From contig JAZUIV010000028.1 in NCBI GenBank assembly GCA_045642485.1, positions 14,408 to 78,407 on the forward strand: a DNA stretch of 64,000 nt. The letters run 5' to 3'. This DNA is from Cacconaster sp045642485. GTDB lineage: Bacteria; Bacteroidota; Bacteroidia; Bacteroidales; UBA932. The notes beneath the pieces were generated by a model that saw nothing but the letters and a program-made list of their open reading frames with translations, did not search any database and had not been told where the DNA came from. The translations under genes were made by a program, and so were the position numbers. Shown here piece by piece: positions 52,983-61,214 of the stretch (position 1 is its first letter; each line of letters begins with the position of its first letter).

Positions 52983-54225
52983 GCAGAAGATACTTTTCGT
53001 CAAGTCTCATTTCCTTTCCCTGGAGCATCGCTTCATCTCCAAGGATGCTGAATACAGAAGCATAATAGGCCTCCTCCATTATCGCCTCCGGCATTTTTCC
53101 CGTGATGGCGCTGTTGCAGAAGGCCTGCATTATTTCAAAGGAGCCGTCACCGTCCGCATTCGGCATAATGGCAATGCCCTTGTCCTTTGAGCCGCTCTCG
53201 GCATTCCAACTGGTGCCTGCAAAGGCAGAGTTGGAGAAGATTCCCTGCTCGATGTCTGCAATCAGGCTTTCGATACCGCTCTTGCGGGGAGGCTCCTCAA
53301 AATATATCCTTGAGCCGGGGAGGTCAATCATCGCATCCTTGCAGAGTATCTGCTCTCCCATCCCGAAATGAGCGTTGGAGATGACGGACTCGAATGTCAT
53401 ATTCACACCGTTGGGGAATGTGTAGATGACGCATACGCTGTCATATACCTCGCGGCCGTCCTTCCAATAGATGATGTTGCCGCTTCCGATGACCTTTTCC
53501 GGAAGTTGGCCGATGGCCCAGGTGCCGTTCTGCAACTGGTGGCAGGCAAGTTCCGTCATAAGGCCTCTTGAGTATTCGCGGTACAGCCTCCAGTTGATGT
53601 GTCTTTCAAGTTCTGGAGAGGGGACATCGCGCCTCCAGTCTCCGTTGCGGAACCAGTAGTTGCGCACGTTGACCACAGGGCCGTATTTCCCTTCCAGTAT
53701 CCCTTCCATAGCCTTGAGATACTTCGGGTCGAAGAGCCGCTGTTGTCCCACGAAAAAGACCTTTCCGGTCTGCTGATGTTTCATATAGACATCGTGGCAC
53801 TGCTCGATGGTGTATGACATCGACTTCTCGCAGAAGACGTGCTTACCTGCATCCATCGCGTCCATCGCCATCCGGTAGTGGCGGTCGAGAGGTGTGGCAA
53901 TCACAACTGAATCGACGTTCTTGTCTTCAAGAAGCTGCCGGTAGTCGGAGTAGAGTTTTGCCTGCGGGAAATAGGATGCCCCGTCCTCGAGGTGCGGAGC
54001 ATAGTTGTCGCACAGGGCCACCACTTCTGCCTGCGGAATGCTCTGCAGGTGCTCCAGGTGGTAACAGCCGCGGGAGCCCGGCCCGATGAGACCGATTCTC
54101 GTCTTTTCCTTCGCGACTGCCTTGTTGGTCTGGGGGCTGCACGATTCAAGCCACGGGAAGTTGGCAAGGAAAGCACCTGCCACTCCCATCCCGCCAAGTT
54201 TTTCAATAAAAGACCTTCTGTCCAT
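52945..54225 (-). CDS. Tat-exported Gfo/Idh/MocA-family oxidoreductase
   Basis: Protein of 426 aa with a twin-arginine signal (DRRSFIEK) and a hydrophobic stretch. The Rossmann part begins at TRIGLIGPGSRG, with the Lys motif CEKSMSYTI and a C-terminal beta domain. Substrate unknown; oxidation or isomerisation of a sugar or uronate in the periplasm is plausible from the operon. NAD-dependent glycosidases of the same fold are an alternative. It is the last gene of the minus-strand uronate unit, 27 bp after the apbE-like gene. Confidence 0.84.
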   Translation of the reverse strand: MDRRSFIEKLGGMGVAGAFLANFPWLESCSPQTNKAVAKEKTRIGLIGPGSRGCYHLEHLQSIPQAEVVALCDNYAPHLEDGASYFPQAKLYSDYRQLLEDKNVDSVVIATPLDRHYRMAMDAMDAGKHVFCEKSMSYTIEQCHDVYMKHQQTGKVFFVGQQRLFDPKYLKAMEGILEGKYGPVVNVRNYWFRNGDWRRDVPSPELERHINWRLYREYSRGLMTELACHQLQNGTWAIGQLPEKVIGSGNIIYWKDGREVYDSVCVIYTFPNGVNMTFESVISNAHFGMGEQILCKDAMIDLPGSRIYFEEPPRKSGIESLIADIEQGIFSNSAFAGTSWNAESGSKDKGIAIMPNADGDGSFEIMQAFCNSAITGKMPEAIMEEAYYASVFSILGDEAMLQGKEMRLDEKYLLPSYQGRKSSSRI

Positions 54226-54252
54226 ATACTGTATTTTAAAATATTTGATTTG

Positions 54253-55089
54253 TCACTGATTCAGTTCCCTCGTCTGATAATCCTTGAAAGAACTGAGAAT
54301 TTCTTCCCATTTTTCCGCAGGTGCGGCGTACAGTGCGGTGGAAAGTATCTCGCACACGAGTGCGGAACGGCCGCTCACCGCCACGCTTCTGGCCTTTGAT
54401 GCATATTGACCGGTTGCCGGGTCAATGATGTGGTCCCGTCCGCCGCGTGCCCTCCCCGAAATGGAAAGCGCGCTGTCGTTGAGGCGGAATTCACCGCATC
54501 CCTTTGCGGGTGATATGCTCCAGTACTCTCCGAAAGGATGGTGTCCGATTCCGAGAACAGAACTGTCCCCGAAATTGAAGAGCGCTGTTGTGATTCCCTC
54601 TTCCGTGAAAGCCTCCCTCAGCTTCTCCAGTGCGAAGCCTTTGGCGAAGCCTCCAAGGTCGAGAGTGATTTCCCTATCCTCCCTCCTGACGCTGTGGGTG
54701 GAGGGCTCCGTAACGTATGCCGGGCGGAATCGGGAAGGGGAGAGCGCGGCTATGTCGAAATAGCCTTTCGTGGCGCATCTCATCTGTTCGCACAACTCAA
54801 GGGCGAAGTAGAGGGTGTCGTCAACCGTGGACATTCCCGTGCTTCTGTTAAGCCTGAAAAGGTCCGAACCGGGAATGTGCCGGCTCAACGAGCGCTCAAG
54901 AGCCGTGACGGTATCCTGTGATTTTCTGCTCAGGCTTTCTGCCTTGGTGCGGTCGGACTCCACGAAGAGTATCTCCATCTTCGTGTGCATCGCCGCAAAA
55001 CTGCAGAACGCCACCGGGGCGTCCGGATTTACGGTGCTGTGTGTGAATTTCAGCCCCTGCATTTTCCGCAAGCCTTGCGTATCAGGCAT
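54253..55089 (-). CDS. ApbE-family FAD:protein FMN transferase
   Basis: Protein of 278 aa resembling ApbE, which attaches FMN covalently to Thr residues of target flavoproteins. SRHIPGSDLFRLNRS, LDLGGFAKGFALEKL, NFGDSSVLGIG and DHIIDPATGQYA match the family. The C-terminal region VAVSGRSALVCEILSTALYA lacks the usual TAD form of the late motif, so activity is uncertain. No lipoprotein signal is seen. The start could be 55089 or ATG 55062; both overlap the small gene upstream. Its flavoprotein target is not obvious here. Confidence 0.75.
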   Translation of the reverse strand: MPDTQGLRKMQGLKFTHSTVNPDAPVAFCSFAAMHTKMEILFVESDRTKAESLSRKSQDTVTALERSLSRHIPGSDLFRLNRSTGMSTVDDTLYFALELCEQMRCATKGYFDIAALSPSRFRPAYVTEPSTHSVRREDREITLDLGGFAKGFALEKLREAFTEEGITTALFNFGDSSVLGIGHHPFGEYWSISPAKGCGEFRLNDSALSISGRARGGRDHIIDPATGQYASKARSVAVSGRSALVCEILSTALYAAPAEKWEEILSSFKDYQTRELNQ

Positions 55090-55292
55090 ACGATTGCCGC
55101 GACAATGCCGCAGATGACATAGAGACCGGCAGTTATCACGACAACGAAACCTATCTGGCTGAAAATTTCATACCAAGGTGTTCCGTAACTTATGATTGCG
55201 CCAATATTGAGTCCGAACGCGAAAAAGAAACAGGCCAGAAGGGTTCCCAGTGCCCATTTTTTCTGTCTGGCGGTTATCAGTGTGTCTTTCAC
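55050..55292 (-). CDS. Small two-helix membrane protein
   Basis: 80-aa protein with two hydrophobic helices (about residues 13-36 and 45-70) and a basic Cys-containing tail (RKACGKCRG). I do not recognise the family. It lies 12 bp after a Gfo/Idh gene and overlaps the apbE-like gene by 40 bp, or by 13 bp if the later start is used. A role in membrane placement of the neighbours' products is conceivable but unproven. Confidence 0.6.
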   Translation of the reverse strand: MKDTLITARQKKWALGTLLACFFFAFGLNIGAIISYGTPWYEIFSQIGFVVVITAGLYVICGIVAAIVCLIRKACGKCRG

Positions 55293-55304
55293 GGTAGATA
55301 TCTG

Positions 55305-56744
55305 TTATAGTTCATAATACTCTTTCCATCCTTCCCTCGGCAGAGGACCCCACAGCAGCTGGTTGGCTACGGTGTCATTGGTAATCTGCTTGGTGTTACG
55401 GTCGAACAGAATCCTTCGTCCTGTCCACTGAGCGATTACTCCAAGGCAGAATACCTGGCTCAGAGGTGCTGATACGGAGAACGGTGAAGTGGGCTTGCAT
55501 TTGCCCATACAGGCCAGCAGGAAGTTTTCATAGTGGTTGGTGGGAGCCTCCGGGACTTCAGGAAGTTTCCCTTCCATTTCCTTGGCGACTTCCTTGGGGA
55601 TGATTTCGAGCGTGGAGCCGTGTGAAGCGCCCTTGAAGGTAAGAGTCTTGGTATAGATTTCCTTGCCGGGGTTGAGGGCTGCAGGCTTGATTTTCTGGCC
55701 GGCCACAAGGGGCACATTGGGGTCGATGGCGGATTCGCCGTACCCCTGAGGCACCTCGGGGAGATTGTCCAACCCGTCATACCAGGTCACGTCAACAGCG
55801 GGCATTCCTTTTCTTTCCGGGAACTTGAAGAGGAGGGTGGAGGACATCGGATAGAAGAAGGGGTTGTGGTCCTTCAGGTAGAGAGGGTTGACCTCCTCCG
55901 GGAGACCAAGTTCCAGGAATTCGTGTGCAGTGTCGAGAAGGTGGGCTCCCCAGTCTCCGAGGGCTCCCATTCCATACTGGTACCAGCACCTCCACTGACC
56001 GTTGTGGTAGTCGTGGTGGTATCCTCTTGGATATGCGGCTCCGAGCCATACGTCCCAGTCCATAGTCTCCGGAACAGGTTCCGCGGCGGGATATTGCGTG
56101 ATTGCCGGATTCCATTCGTGCCAGCGGCGGCTGTTGTTCATATGGGCTGTGATGGCCGTGACATCCTTGATGATTCCGGCTTCCTTCCACGCCTTGAACT
56201 GGTAGTAGTTGCCTTCAGAGTGTCCTTGGTTACCCATCTGTGTCACGACTCCGTATTTCTTCTCGGCCTCCATCAGAAGTTCGCATTCCATAAAGGTGCG
56301 TGCAAGGGGCTTTTCCACGTAAACGTGCTTGCCGAGCTTCATCGCCGCCATCGTGATGGCGAAATGGCTGTGGTCCGGCGTGGCTATCATCACGGCGTCA
56401 ATCTTGTCCGCCATTTTGTCGAACATCTTGCGCCAGTCCTTGAAAGTGGGGACACCCTTGAATTTGTTCATTATTTCGAGGGTATGCTCCGCCCCCATAT
56501 CTACGTCGCACAGGGCAACCACGTTGCACAGACCGGTGTCAAACATTCCGTTGGCATCCTCACATCCTCTGTTTCCTATTCCGATGAAGGCGACGTTGAC
56601 CTTGTCACGGCTTACAATCTTTCCTTTCGGCAGTTTCTTGTTTTCGGATGCGTGAACTATCACGGAAGGAGCAGCAATAGCGGCTGCTGAAACTATCGCT
56701 GAATTCTTTATGAATGAGCGACGGCTAATGGTTTTGTCTGACAT
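55305..56744 (-). CDS. Tat-exported Gfo/Idh/MocA-family oxidoreductase
   Basis: Protein of 479 aa with the twin-arginine signal SRRSFIKNSA. Rossmann motif VAFIGIGNRG (about residue 51), Lys motif VEKPLARTFME, and GALGDWGAHLLDTAHEF define the Gfo/Idh fold. It is closer in outline to the protein at 26389 than to the one at 52945. The gene follows DUF4861 by 17 bp and has a -7 box inside the end of that gene, so it may also be transcribed on its own. Confidence 0.86.
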   Translation of the reverse strand: MSDKTISRRSFIKNSAIVSAAAIAAPSVIVHASENKKLPKGKIVSRDKVNVAFIGIGNRGCEDANGMFDTGLCNVVALCDVDMGAEHTLEIMNKFKGVPTFKDWRKMFDKMADKIDAVMIATPDHSHFAITMAAMKLGKHVYVEKPLARTFMECELLMEAEKKYGVVTQMGNQGHSEGNYYQFKAWKEAGIIKDVTAITAHMNNSRRWHEWNPAITQYPAAEPVPETMDWDVWLGAAYPRGYHHDYHNGQWRCWYQYGMGALGDWGAHLLDTAHEFLELGLPEEVNPLYLKDHNPFFYPMSSTLLFKFPERKGMPAVDVTWYDGLDNLPEVPQGYGESAIDPNVPLVAGQKIKPAALNPGKEIYTKTLTFKGASHGSTLEIIPKEVAKEMEGKLPEVPEAPTNHYENFLLACMGKCKPTSPFSVSAPLSQVFCLGVIAQWTGRRILFDRNTKQITNDTVANQLLWGPLPREGWKEYYEL

Positions 56745-56761
56745 ATATGACTGGATTTTTA

Positions 56762-57637
56762 TTAGTCTTCAAATTTAACAAAATTTACCTTATCAAACCA
56801 CTGTGCGGCGGTTTTTATCTCACCTTTACTCCAGCAGTTGCCGAAATAATAGGTGAGTGTCTCTCCGGAGGATATTTTCTTCAGGCACGCGCCGTGGCTT
56901 CCGCCATCGACAAGGCCTGCTGAATCGGCCTGCGGCATAATGACCGCGACTCCGATGAATCCGTCCTCGGGTTCGTGCCCCTGGTCGGATGCCTGTTCCC
57001 ACAATGCGTATCTGTCAGCCCCTGAGTATTCCTCCACCAAGGTATTCTGGCTGGTGTGTCTGTTGATTCCGGCGGCAATTGCCAGAGAATCGGCCCCGGT
57101 GAAGTACCAGGTGTCTTCCGCCTTGAGGAAATAGGTGTCGGGGATGACGGTGATTTTCTTGTCAAGGGAGATTTTTATTCCGTCCTTCTCCCACTCGGGA
57201 TAATGCAGGACGAATACCACTTTTTCGGGAGTGTTCTCCAGAATTTCGGATCTCCTGTAATTGGTGGGAGGGTAGAAGGGGATACCGTTCACCAGGGGAA
57301 CGGAGGCTCCTCCGCCAAGACTGCAACTTACCTTGTAACAGTCTTTCCCGCCGTGGTCGTGGTGATAGTAATCTTCGGAGCCGGTTTCGGAGATGTGGCT
57401 GTACCATTCGTCGGCTACAAGTTTGCCGGGCAGCTTGACCCAGATGTCGATGCCGGGGGAGATGGTCTCGCCCTCAAGCCCTTTTCCGTATATCCTTCCA
57501 CATATCAGATTGTTCTCGAACACGAAGTCGTCCGCCCTTTCGGGGACGGGCCTTGCCATCACCTTCCGGTCGGAGGAGGGGGAACTGCATCCTGCCAGAG
57601 AGAGGAGAAGAAGCGACGCAAAAAATATTCTTTTCAT
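56762..57637 (-). CDS. DUF4861-family lipoprotein
   Basis: Lipoprotein of 291 aa (lipobox LSLAGC near residue 16). Segments FENNLICGRIYGKGLEGE and YYHHDHGGKDCYKVS fit DUF4861, a family often found in uronate and polysaccharide-lyase loci of Bacteroidota. Its function is unproven; His-rich segments suggest metal or sugar binding. I chose ATG 57637, which gives a clean signal sequence and overlaps the kduI stop by one base (TAATG). Confidence 0.78.
   Translation of the reverse strand: MKRIFFASLLLLSLAGCSSPSSDRKVMARPVPERADDFVFENNLICGRIYGKGLEGETISPGIDIWVKLPGKLVADEWYSHISETGSEDYYHHDHGGKDCYKVSCSLGGGASVPLVNGIPFYPPTNYRRSEILENTPEKVVFVLHYPEWEKDGIKISLDKKITVIPDTYFLKAEDTWYFTGADSLAIAAGINRHTSQNTLVEEYSGADRYALWEQASDQGHEPEDGFIGVAVIMPQADSAGLVDGGSHGACLKKISSGETLTYYFGNCWSKGEIKTAAQWFDKVNFVKFED
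56770..56777 (-). promoter_or_regulatory. Possible internal -7 box TAAATTTG in the uronate operon
   Basis: The minus strand reads TAAATTTG inside the last codons of the DUF4861 gene, 25 nt before the next start. Confidence 0.45.
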
Positions 57638-58482
57638 TATCTGAGATCTTTTACCTCGCACCAGTCCATATCATTGTAGTCGTCGTTTTCTCCGCACATA
57701 CCCCAGATGAAAGTGTAGTTGTGCGTGGCACAGGCGCTGTGGATGCTCCACTGCGGGCTGATGACCGCCTGTTCATTGTGCATCCAGATATGGCGAGTCT
57801 CGTCAGGCTCGCCCATAAAGTGGCAGACTGCGGCGTTGTCGGGCACTTCGAAATAGAAGTACACTTCCATACGTCTGTCGTGGGTGTGGGCGGGCATAGT
57901 GTTCCAGGTGCTGCCGGGGGCAAGTTCGGTCATTCCCATCTGAAGCTGGCAGCAGGGGACCACTTCCTTTACCAGAAGCCGGTTGATTGTTCTTTCGTTG
58001 CTCTCTTCAAGGCTTCCGAGGTGCATCACGACAGCATCTTTCTTCGTCACTTTTTTTATTCCGGTGTCGCGGTGGGCCGTGGCTGAATTGAAGTAGAAGT
58101 GTGCCGGCTTTGCAGGGTCTGCGCTGCGGAAGGAGACGTGGCGGTTGCCGCGGCCGACGTACAGAGCCTCCTTGAAGTCTATCTCGAATTCTTCGTCCCC
58201 GACTTTCACATATCCCTTTCCTCCGACGTTGATGATTCCGAGTTCCCTTCTTTGAGTGAAATATTCGGCGCGGAGAATCTCCGGGGCTTCCAAGACCAGT
58301 TCCTCATCAGTGGGGACCGCGCCTCCGGCTATGATTCTGTCGAACATTGAATAGACCATATTTATCTGACCGGGAACCATCACGTTCTCAACGAGGTATT
58401 CCTGGCGGATGCGTGCCGTATCATAATGTTTTGCGTCCACGTTACTGGAAGCCTGACGCACTGTGCAGTTTATCTTTGCCAT
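57637..58482 (-). CDS. kduI: 4-deoxy-L-threo-5-hexosulose-uronate ketol-isomerase
   Basis: Cytosolic cupin isomerase of 281 aa that converts 5-keto-4-deoxyuronate to 2,5-diketo-3-deoxygluconate. The metal-binding PAHTHDRRMEVYFYFE and a later HSACATHNYTFIWGM are intact. Length matches the family. I chose ATG 58482 (MAKINCTVRQ); a 13-residue upstream extension falls in the structured intergenic element. Its product feeds KduD, encoded 128 bp upstream. Confidence 0.93.
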   Translation of the reverse strand: MAKINCTVRQASSNVDAKHYDTARIRQEYLVENVMVPGQINMVYSMFDRIIAGGAVPTDEELVLEAPEILRAEYFTQRRELGIINVGGKGYVKVGDEEFEIDFKEALYVGRGNRHVSFRSADPAKPAHFYFNSATAHRDTGIKKVTKKDAVVMHLGSLEESNERTINRLLVKEVVPCCQLQMGMTELAPGSTWNTMPAHTHDRRMEVYFYFEVPDNAAVCHFMGEPDETRHIWMHNEQAVISPQWSIHSACATHNYTFIWGMCGENDDYNDMDWCEVKDLR

Positions 58483-58500
58483 ATCTTTACTCTGTATTTT

Positions 58501-58601
58501 TTTCAGTCCGGCGGTTGGCATTCTGACGACTTTGGCTCCCGAAGAGGGAGGGGACCCACGTCAGTGGGGAGGATCGGCAGAAGCCAATTGCCGGACTGAA
58601 A
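58501..58601. repeat. 101-bp structured element with a ~24-bp closing stem and two inner hairpins
   Basis: TTTCAGTCCGGC (58501-58512) pairs perfectly with GCCGGACTGAAA (58590-58601). The stem continues for about 12 more pairs with one bulge and two G-U pairs. Inside are two hairpins, CTCCC/GGGAG (loop GAAGA) and CCCAC/GTGGG (loop GTCA). The three-way shape could be an RNA element in the kduD-kduI message or a small mobile repeat. No TAnnTTTG box was found in this gap. Confidence 0.7.
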
Positions 58602-58610
58602 TCGGTGTCA

Positions 58611-59414
58611 TTATTTGGGTTGTTTGCCTATGTATGCGAGGATTCCGCCATCGACGTAGAGGACGTGTCCGTTCACTGCGTCTGAGGCGTGTGACGCCAG
58701 GAATACCGCAGGCCCGCCGAGTTCGCTCGGATCAAGCCACCTTCCGGCAGGGGTTTTCGCGCAGATGAACGAGTCGAACGGATGACGGCTGCCGTCTGGC
58801 TGCTTCTCCCGGAGCGGTGCTGTCTGCGGAGTTGCTATATAACCGGGGCCGATGGCGTTGCACTGGATGTTGTACTCGCCGTACTCGGAGCAGATATTTC
58901 TGGTAAGCATCTTGAGACCTCCCTTTGCCGCAGCGTATGCTGATACGGTCTCACGTCCCAGCTCGCTCATCATCGAACACATATTGATGATCTTGCCTTC
59001 GCGGCGTTCCATCATTTCCGGAATCACGGCGCTTGAAACAATGTATGGACCGACCAGGTCGATGTCGATTACCTGCTGGAACTCGGCGCGCGTCATTTCG
59101 TGCATAGGAATGCGCTTGATGATTCCGGCGTTGTTGACAAGGATGTCGATGTTGCCGATTTCCTTGTGGATGCGCTCTACAAGAGCCTTCACCTCATTTT
59201 CCTTCGTCACGTCGCAGACGTAACCGGTCACGTTGGATATTCCGGCCTCGGCATAGGAAGCGAGCCCGCGGTCAACAAGTTCCTGATTGATGTCGTTGAA
59301 GACAATGTGATTGATGCCTGCGGCGGCGAATGCCTTCGCAATATTGAAACCGATGCCGTATGATGCACCCGTTATCCAGGCGTTGCGGCCTTTCAGTGAA
59401 AATAAATCGGTCAT
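58611..59414 (-). CDS. kduD: 2-dehydro-3-deoxy-D-gluconate 5-dehydrogenase (KduD-like SDR)
   Basis: Short-chain dehydrogenase of 267 aa. Cofactor motif TGASYGIG (about residue 15-22), NNAG, and the catalytic Ser with SAYAAAKGG are present. Reduction of 2,5-diketo-3-deoxygluconate to KDG is inferred from its position next to kduI. Gluconate 5-dehydrogenase is the close alternative. It lies 11 bp after the GH88 gene. Confidence 0.87.
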   Translation of the reverse strand: MTDLFSLKGRNAWITGASYGIGFNIAKAFAAAGINHIVFNDINQELVDRGLASYAEAGISNVTGYVCDVTKENEVKALVERIHKEIGNIDILVNNAGIIKRIPMHEMTRAEFQQVIDIDLVGPYIVSSAVIPEMMERREGKIINMCSMMSELGRETVSAYAAAKGGLKMLTRNICSEYGEYNIQCNAIGPGYIATPQTAPLREKQPDGSRHPFDSFICAKTPAGRWLDPSELGGPAVFLASHASDAVNGHVLYVDGGILAYIGKQPK

Positions 59415-59425
59415 ATCGTGTAATG

Positions 59426-60589
59426 TTATTGTAGGTTTTTGTATCTGATCAGAGCTTCAAGGAAATAGTAATCGGCGTAGGTGAGGGGAATGTCCACTCC
59501 GTGTCCGGTGTGAAGGTCGGTCACGCCGTGCTTGAGGAGGAAGCCTCCGTTTTCACCCTCTGCCGCCAGATATTCCGGTGAAGCGAGAGTGCGGAGAATC
59601 TTCTCGGCGGTCGCCTTGTACAGGGAACTTTCATCTCCGGTTGTGAATGTGCTGAGTTCCAGCAGGGCGGATGCCGTAATCGAGCCTGCGGAGCAGTCCC
59701 TCTGCAGGGATTCCCCGGGAGCATCGTAATCCCATTCGGGAACGCCGTCTTCCGGAAGATGGGCTATCTGATATTCGGCGACCTTGCGTGCCTGCTCGAG
59801 ATAACTCTTTTCACCGGTTTCCCTGTACATCATCGTGAATCCGTACAATGCCCAGCTTTCACCGCGTGACCAGCAGGATTCGTCGGCATACCCTTGAGCG
59901 GTCTGCCGTGCCTCAACCTCACCGGTTTCCGGGTTGTAGGAAATCACGTGGTATGTGCTGTAGTCCGGTCGGAAATGATTCTTCAAAGTGGTGTTCGAAT
60001 GGGTGACTGCCACGTTCCTGAGGGAATCGCCACCGGCGATATGATATGTGGCCGTCAGCAGTTCCAGATTCATCATATTGTCGATTATGACGGGATAGCG
60101 CCATTCGGGGCGGTGCTCCCAGCTTTTGATTGTTCCTGTGACGGGGGAGGATCTGCCTGCAAGTTTTGCAGCCGCCACCTTCATCACGCTGACATATGAC
60201 TCGTCTCCGGTCAGCCGGTATGCATTGCCGAAACTGCTGTTGATTTGGAATCCTATGTCGTGGTCGGTCTCCATTGAAGGAAGGTCCTTCAATTTGAGAG
60301 TCTGCTCCACGGCCAGTTTCCTTATCTCCGGATCTCCGGTGTATTCATAGACATACCAGAGGGAACCGGGAAGAAAACCGCTTGTCCAGGCGGGGAGTCC
60401 GGCGTAGTCCATCTCGCCATTCTCGTAGGTGACTGGCATACAGTCGGAAGGAGTTCCTGCCGCCAGAAGCGTGAGCTGCTTCTTCGCCAGATTGAACACT
60501 CTGTCGGAAAGGCCGGACATAGACTCTTCCTTGCAACATCCCGACAAAACCAGGATCAGTGAAAACAGTAGGGTATAGGTCCTTTTCAT
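59426..60589 (-). CDS. GH88/GH105-type unsaturated glucuronyl hydrolase, lipoprotein
   Basis: Lipoprotein of 387 aa (lipobox VLSGC near residue 18) with the alpha/alpha-barrel of unsaturated uronyl hydrolases. Likely key Asp residues are in TDHDIGFQ (about 110) and IIDNMMNLELL (about 169), and WSRGESWALYG follows. It removes the 4,5-unsaturated uronate that lyases leave on glycosaminoglycan or pectin fragments; the free uronate rearranges to the KduI substrate. Only 1 bp separates it from the gene upstream. Confidence 0.9.
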   Translation of the reverse strand: MKRTYTLLFSLILVLSGCCKEESMSGLSDRVFNLAKKQLTLLAAGTPSDCMPVTYENGEMDYAGLPAWTSGFLPGSLWYVYEYTGDPEIRKLAVEQTLKLKDLPSMETDHDIGFQINSSFGNAYRLTGDESYVSVMKVAAAKLAGRSSPVTGTIKSWEHRPEWRYPVIIDNMMNLELLTATYHIAGGDSLRNVAVTHSNTTLKNHFRPDYSTYHVISYNPETGEVEARQTAQGYADESCWSRGESWALYGFTMMYRETGEKSYLEQARKVAEYQIAHLPEDGVPEWDYDAPGESLQRDCSAGSITASALLELSTFTTGDESSLYKATAEKILRTLASPEYLAAEGENGGFLLKHGVTDLHTGHGVDIPLTYADYYFLEALIRYKNLQ

Positions 60590-60590
60590 A

Positions 60591-61145
60591 TCATTTTATA
60601 TTTTGCATTCGGTATCCGAGCAGATGGAGTTCCACGGAGACGCCGATCCGATACAGCGATTCCGTGGCGCGCGCAAAGACATAATATGCCCGTGCGCTGG
60701 AAGGCTCTATATTTTCGTGCCTGATCATATTCAGGGCGGCCGTGGCGCAGCAGTTCAGGCAATCCGTGATGCTGTCCGCTTCTCTGCTTCCCGGCCCGTA
60801 TCCGAGAATTTCACCGAGGATTTTCTCGTCCATATCGTCAAACCCCCTCTGCCCCTTGAAATCTTCGTATTTCACTGCATTGAAGGCATTAATGTCAGTG
60901 TCCCACAGTTTTGCGGCACCCATCCCGAGAAAGCCGGCCCAGGCGAGGGAAACCTCAGGATAGGAATTGACCTCCTTGACGGCATCCGTGAAATAGCCTT
61001 CGGCGAAACAGGAGGAGAACTTGCCGTCCATATCGTCGCTTTCCAGCATCCTGTCACCGGCAAATCCCTTTTCCTTGCAAATTTTCAGAAGATTGGTTTC
61101 GAGCCGCTGCGCAAAGGCGTCCAAATATACAGATTCATCTTCCAT
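60591..61145 (-). CDS. Uncharacterised protein heading the uronate operon
   Basis: Acidic cytosolic-type protein of 184 aa without signal or membrane segments. It seems alpha-helical, with CLNCCATAALNMIRHE near residue 130 and FARATESLYRIGVSVELHLLG near the end. I do not recognise a family. ATG 61145 is chosen because a -7 box ends 5 bp upstream and the longer frame runs into the divergent gene. The stop is one base before the GH88 start, so the two are tightly coupled, although a housekeeping role unrelated to uronates is possible. Confidence 0.7.
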   Translation of the reverse strand: MEDESVYLDAFAQRLETNLLKICKEKGFAGDRMLESDDMDGKFSSCFAEGYFTDAVKEVNSYPEVSLAWAGFLGMGAAKLWDTDINAFNAVKYEDFKGQRGFDDMDEKILGEILGYGPGSREADSITDCLNCCATAALNMIRHENIEPSSARAYYVFARATESLYRIGVSVELHLLGYRMQNIK

Positions 61146-61150
61146 ATTCG

Positions 61151-61158
61151 CAAAGTTA
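61151..61158 (-). promoter_or_regulatory. -7 promoter box TAACTTTG for the uronate operon (leaderless)
   Basis: The minus strand reads TAACTTTG, ending 5 nt before the ATG of the first gene of the operon. Confidence 0.65.
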
Positions 61159-61214
61159 TAAAGAATTGCCGTTTTTTTTTGTAACTTCACAACCGACTTA
61201 TCAACAAAATAATA

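Noticed and set aside
58501..58601. Integron attC site
   Set aside because: Long imperfect palindrome, but no conserved GTTRRRY core site or integrase was seen.
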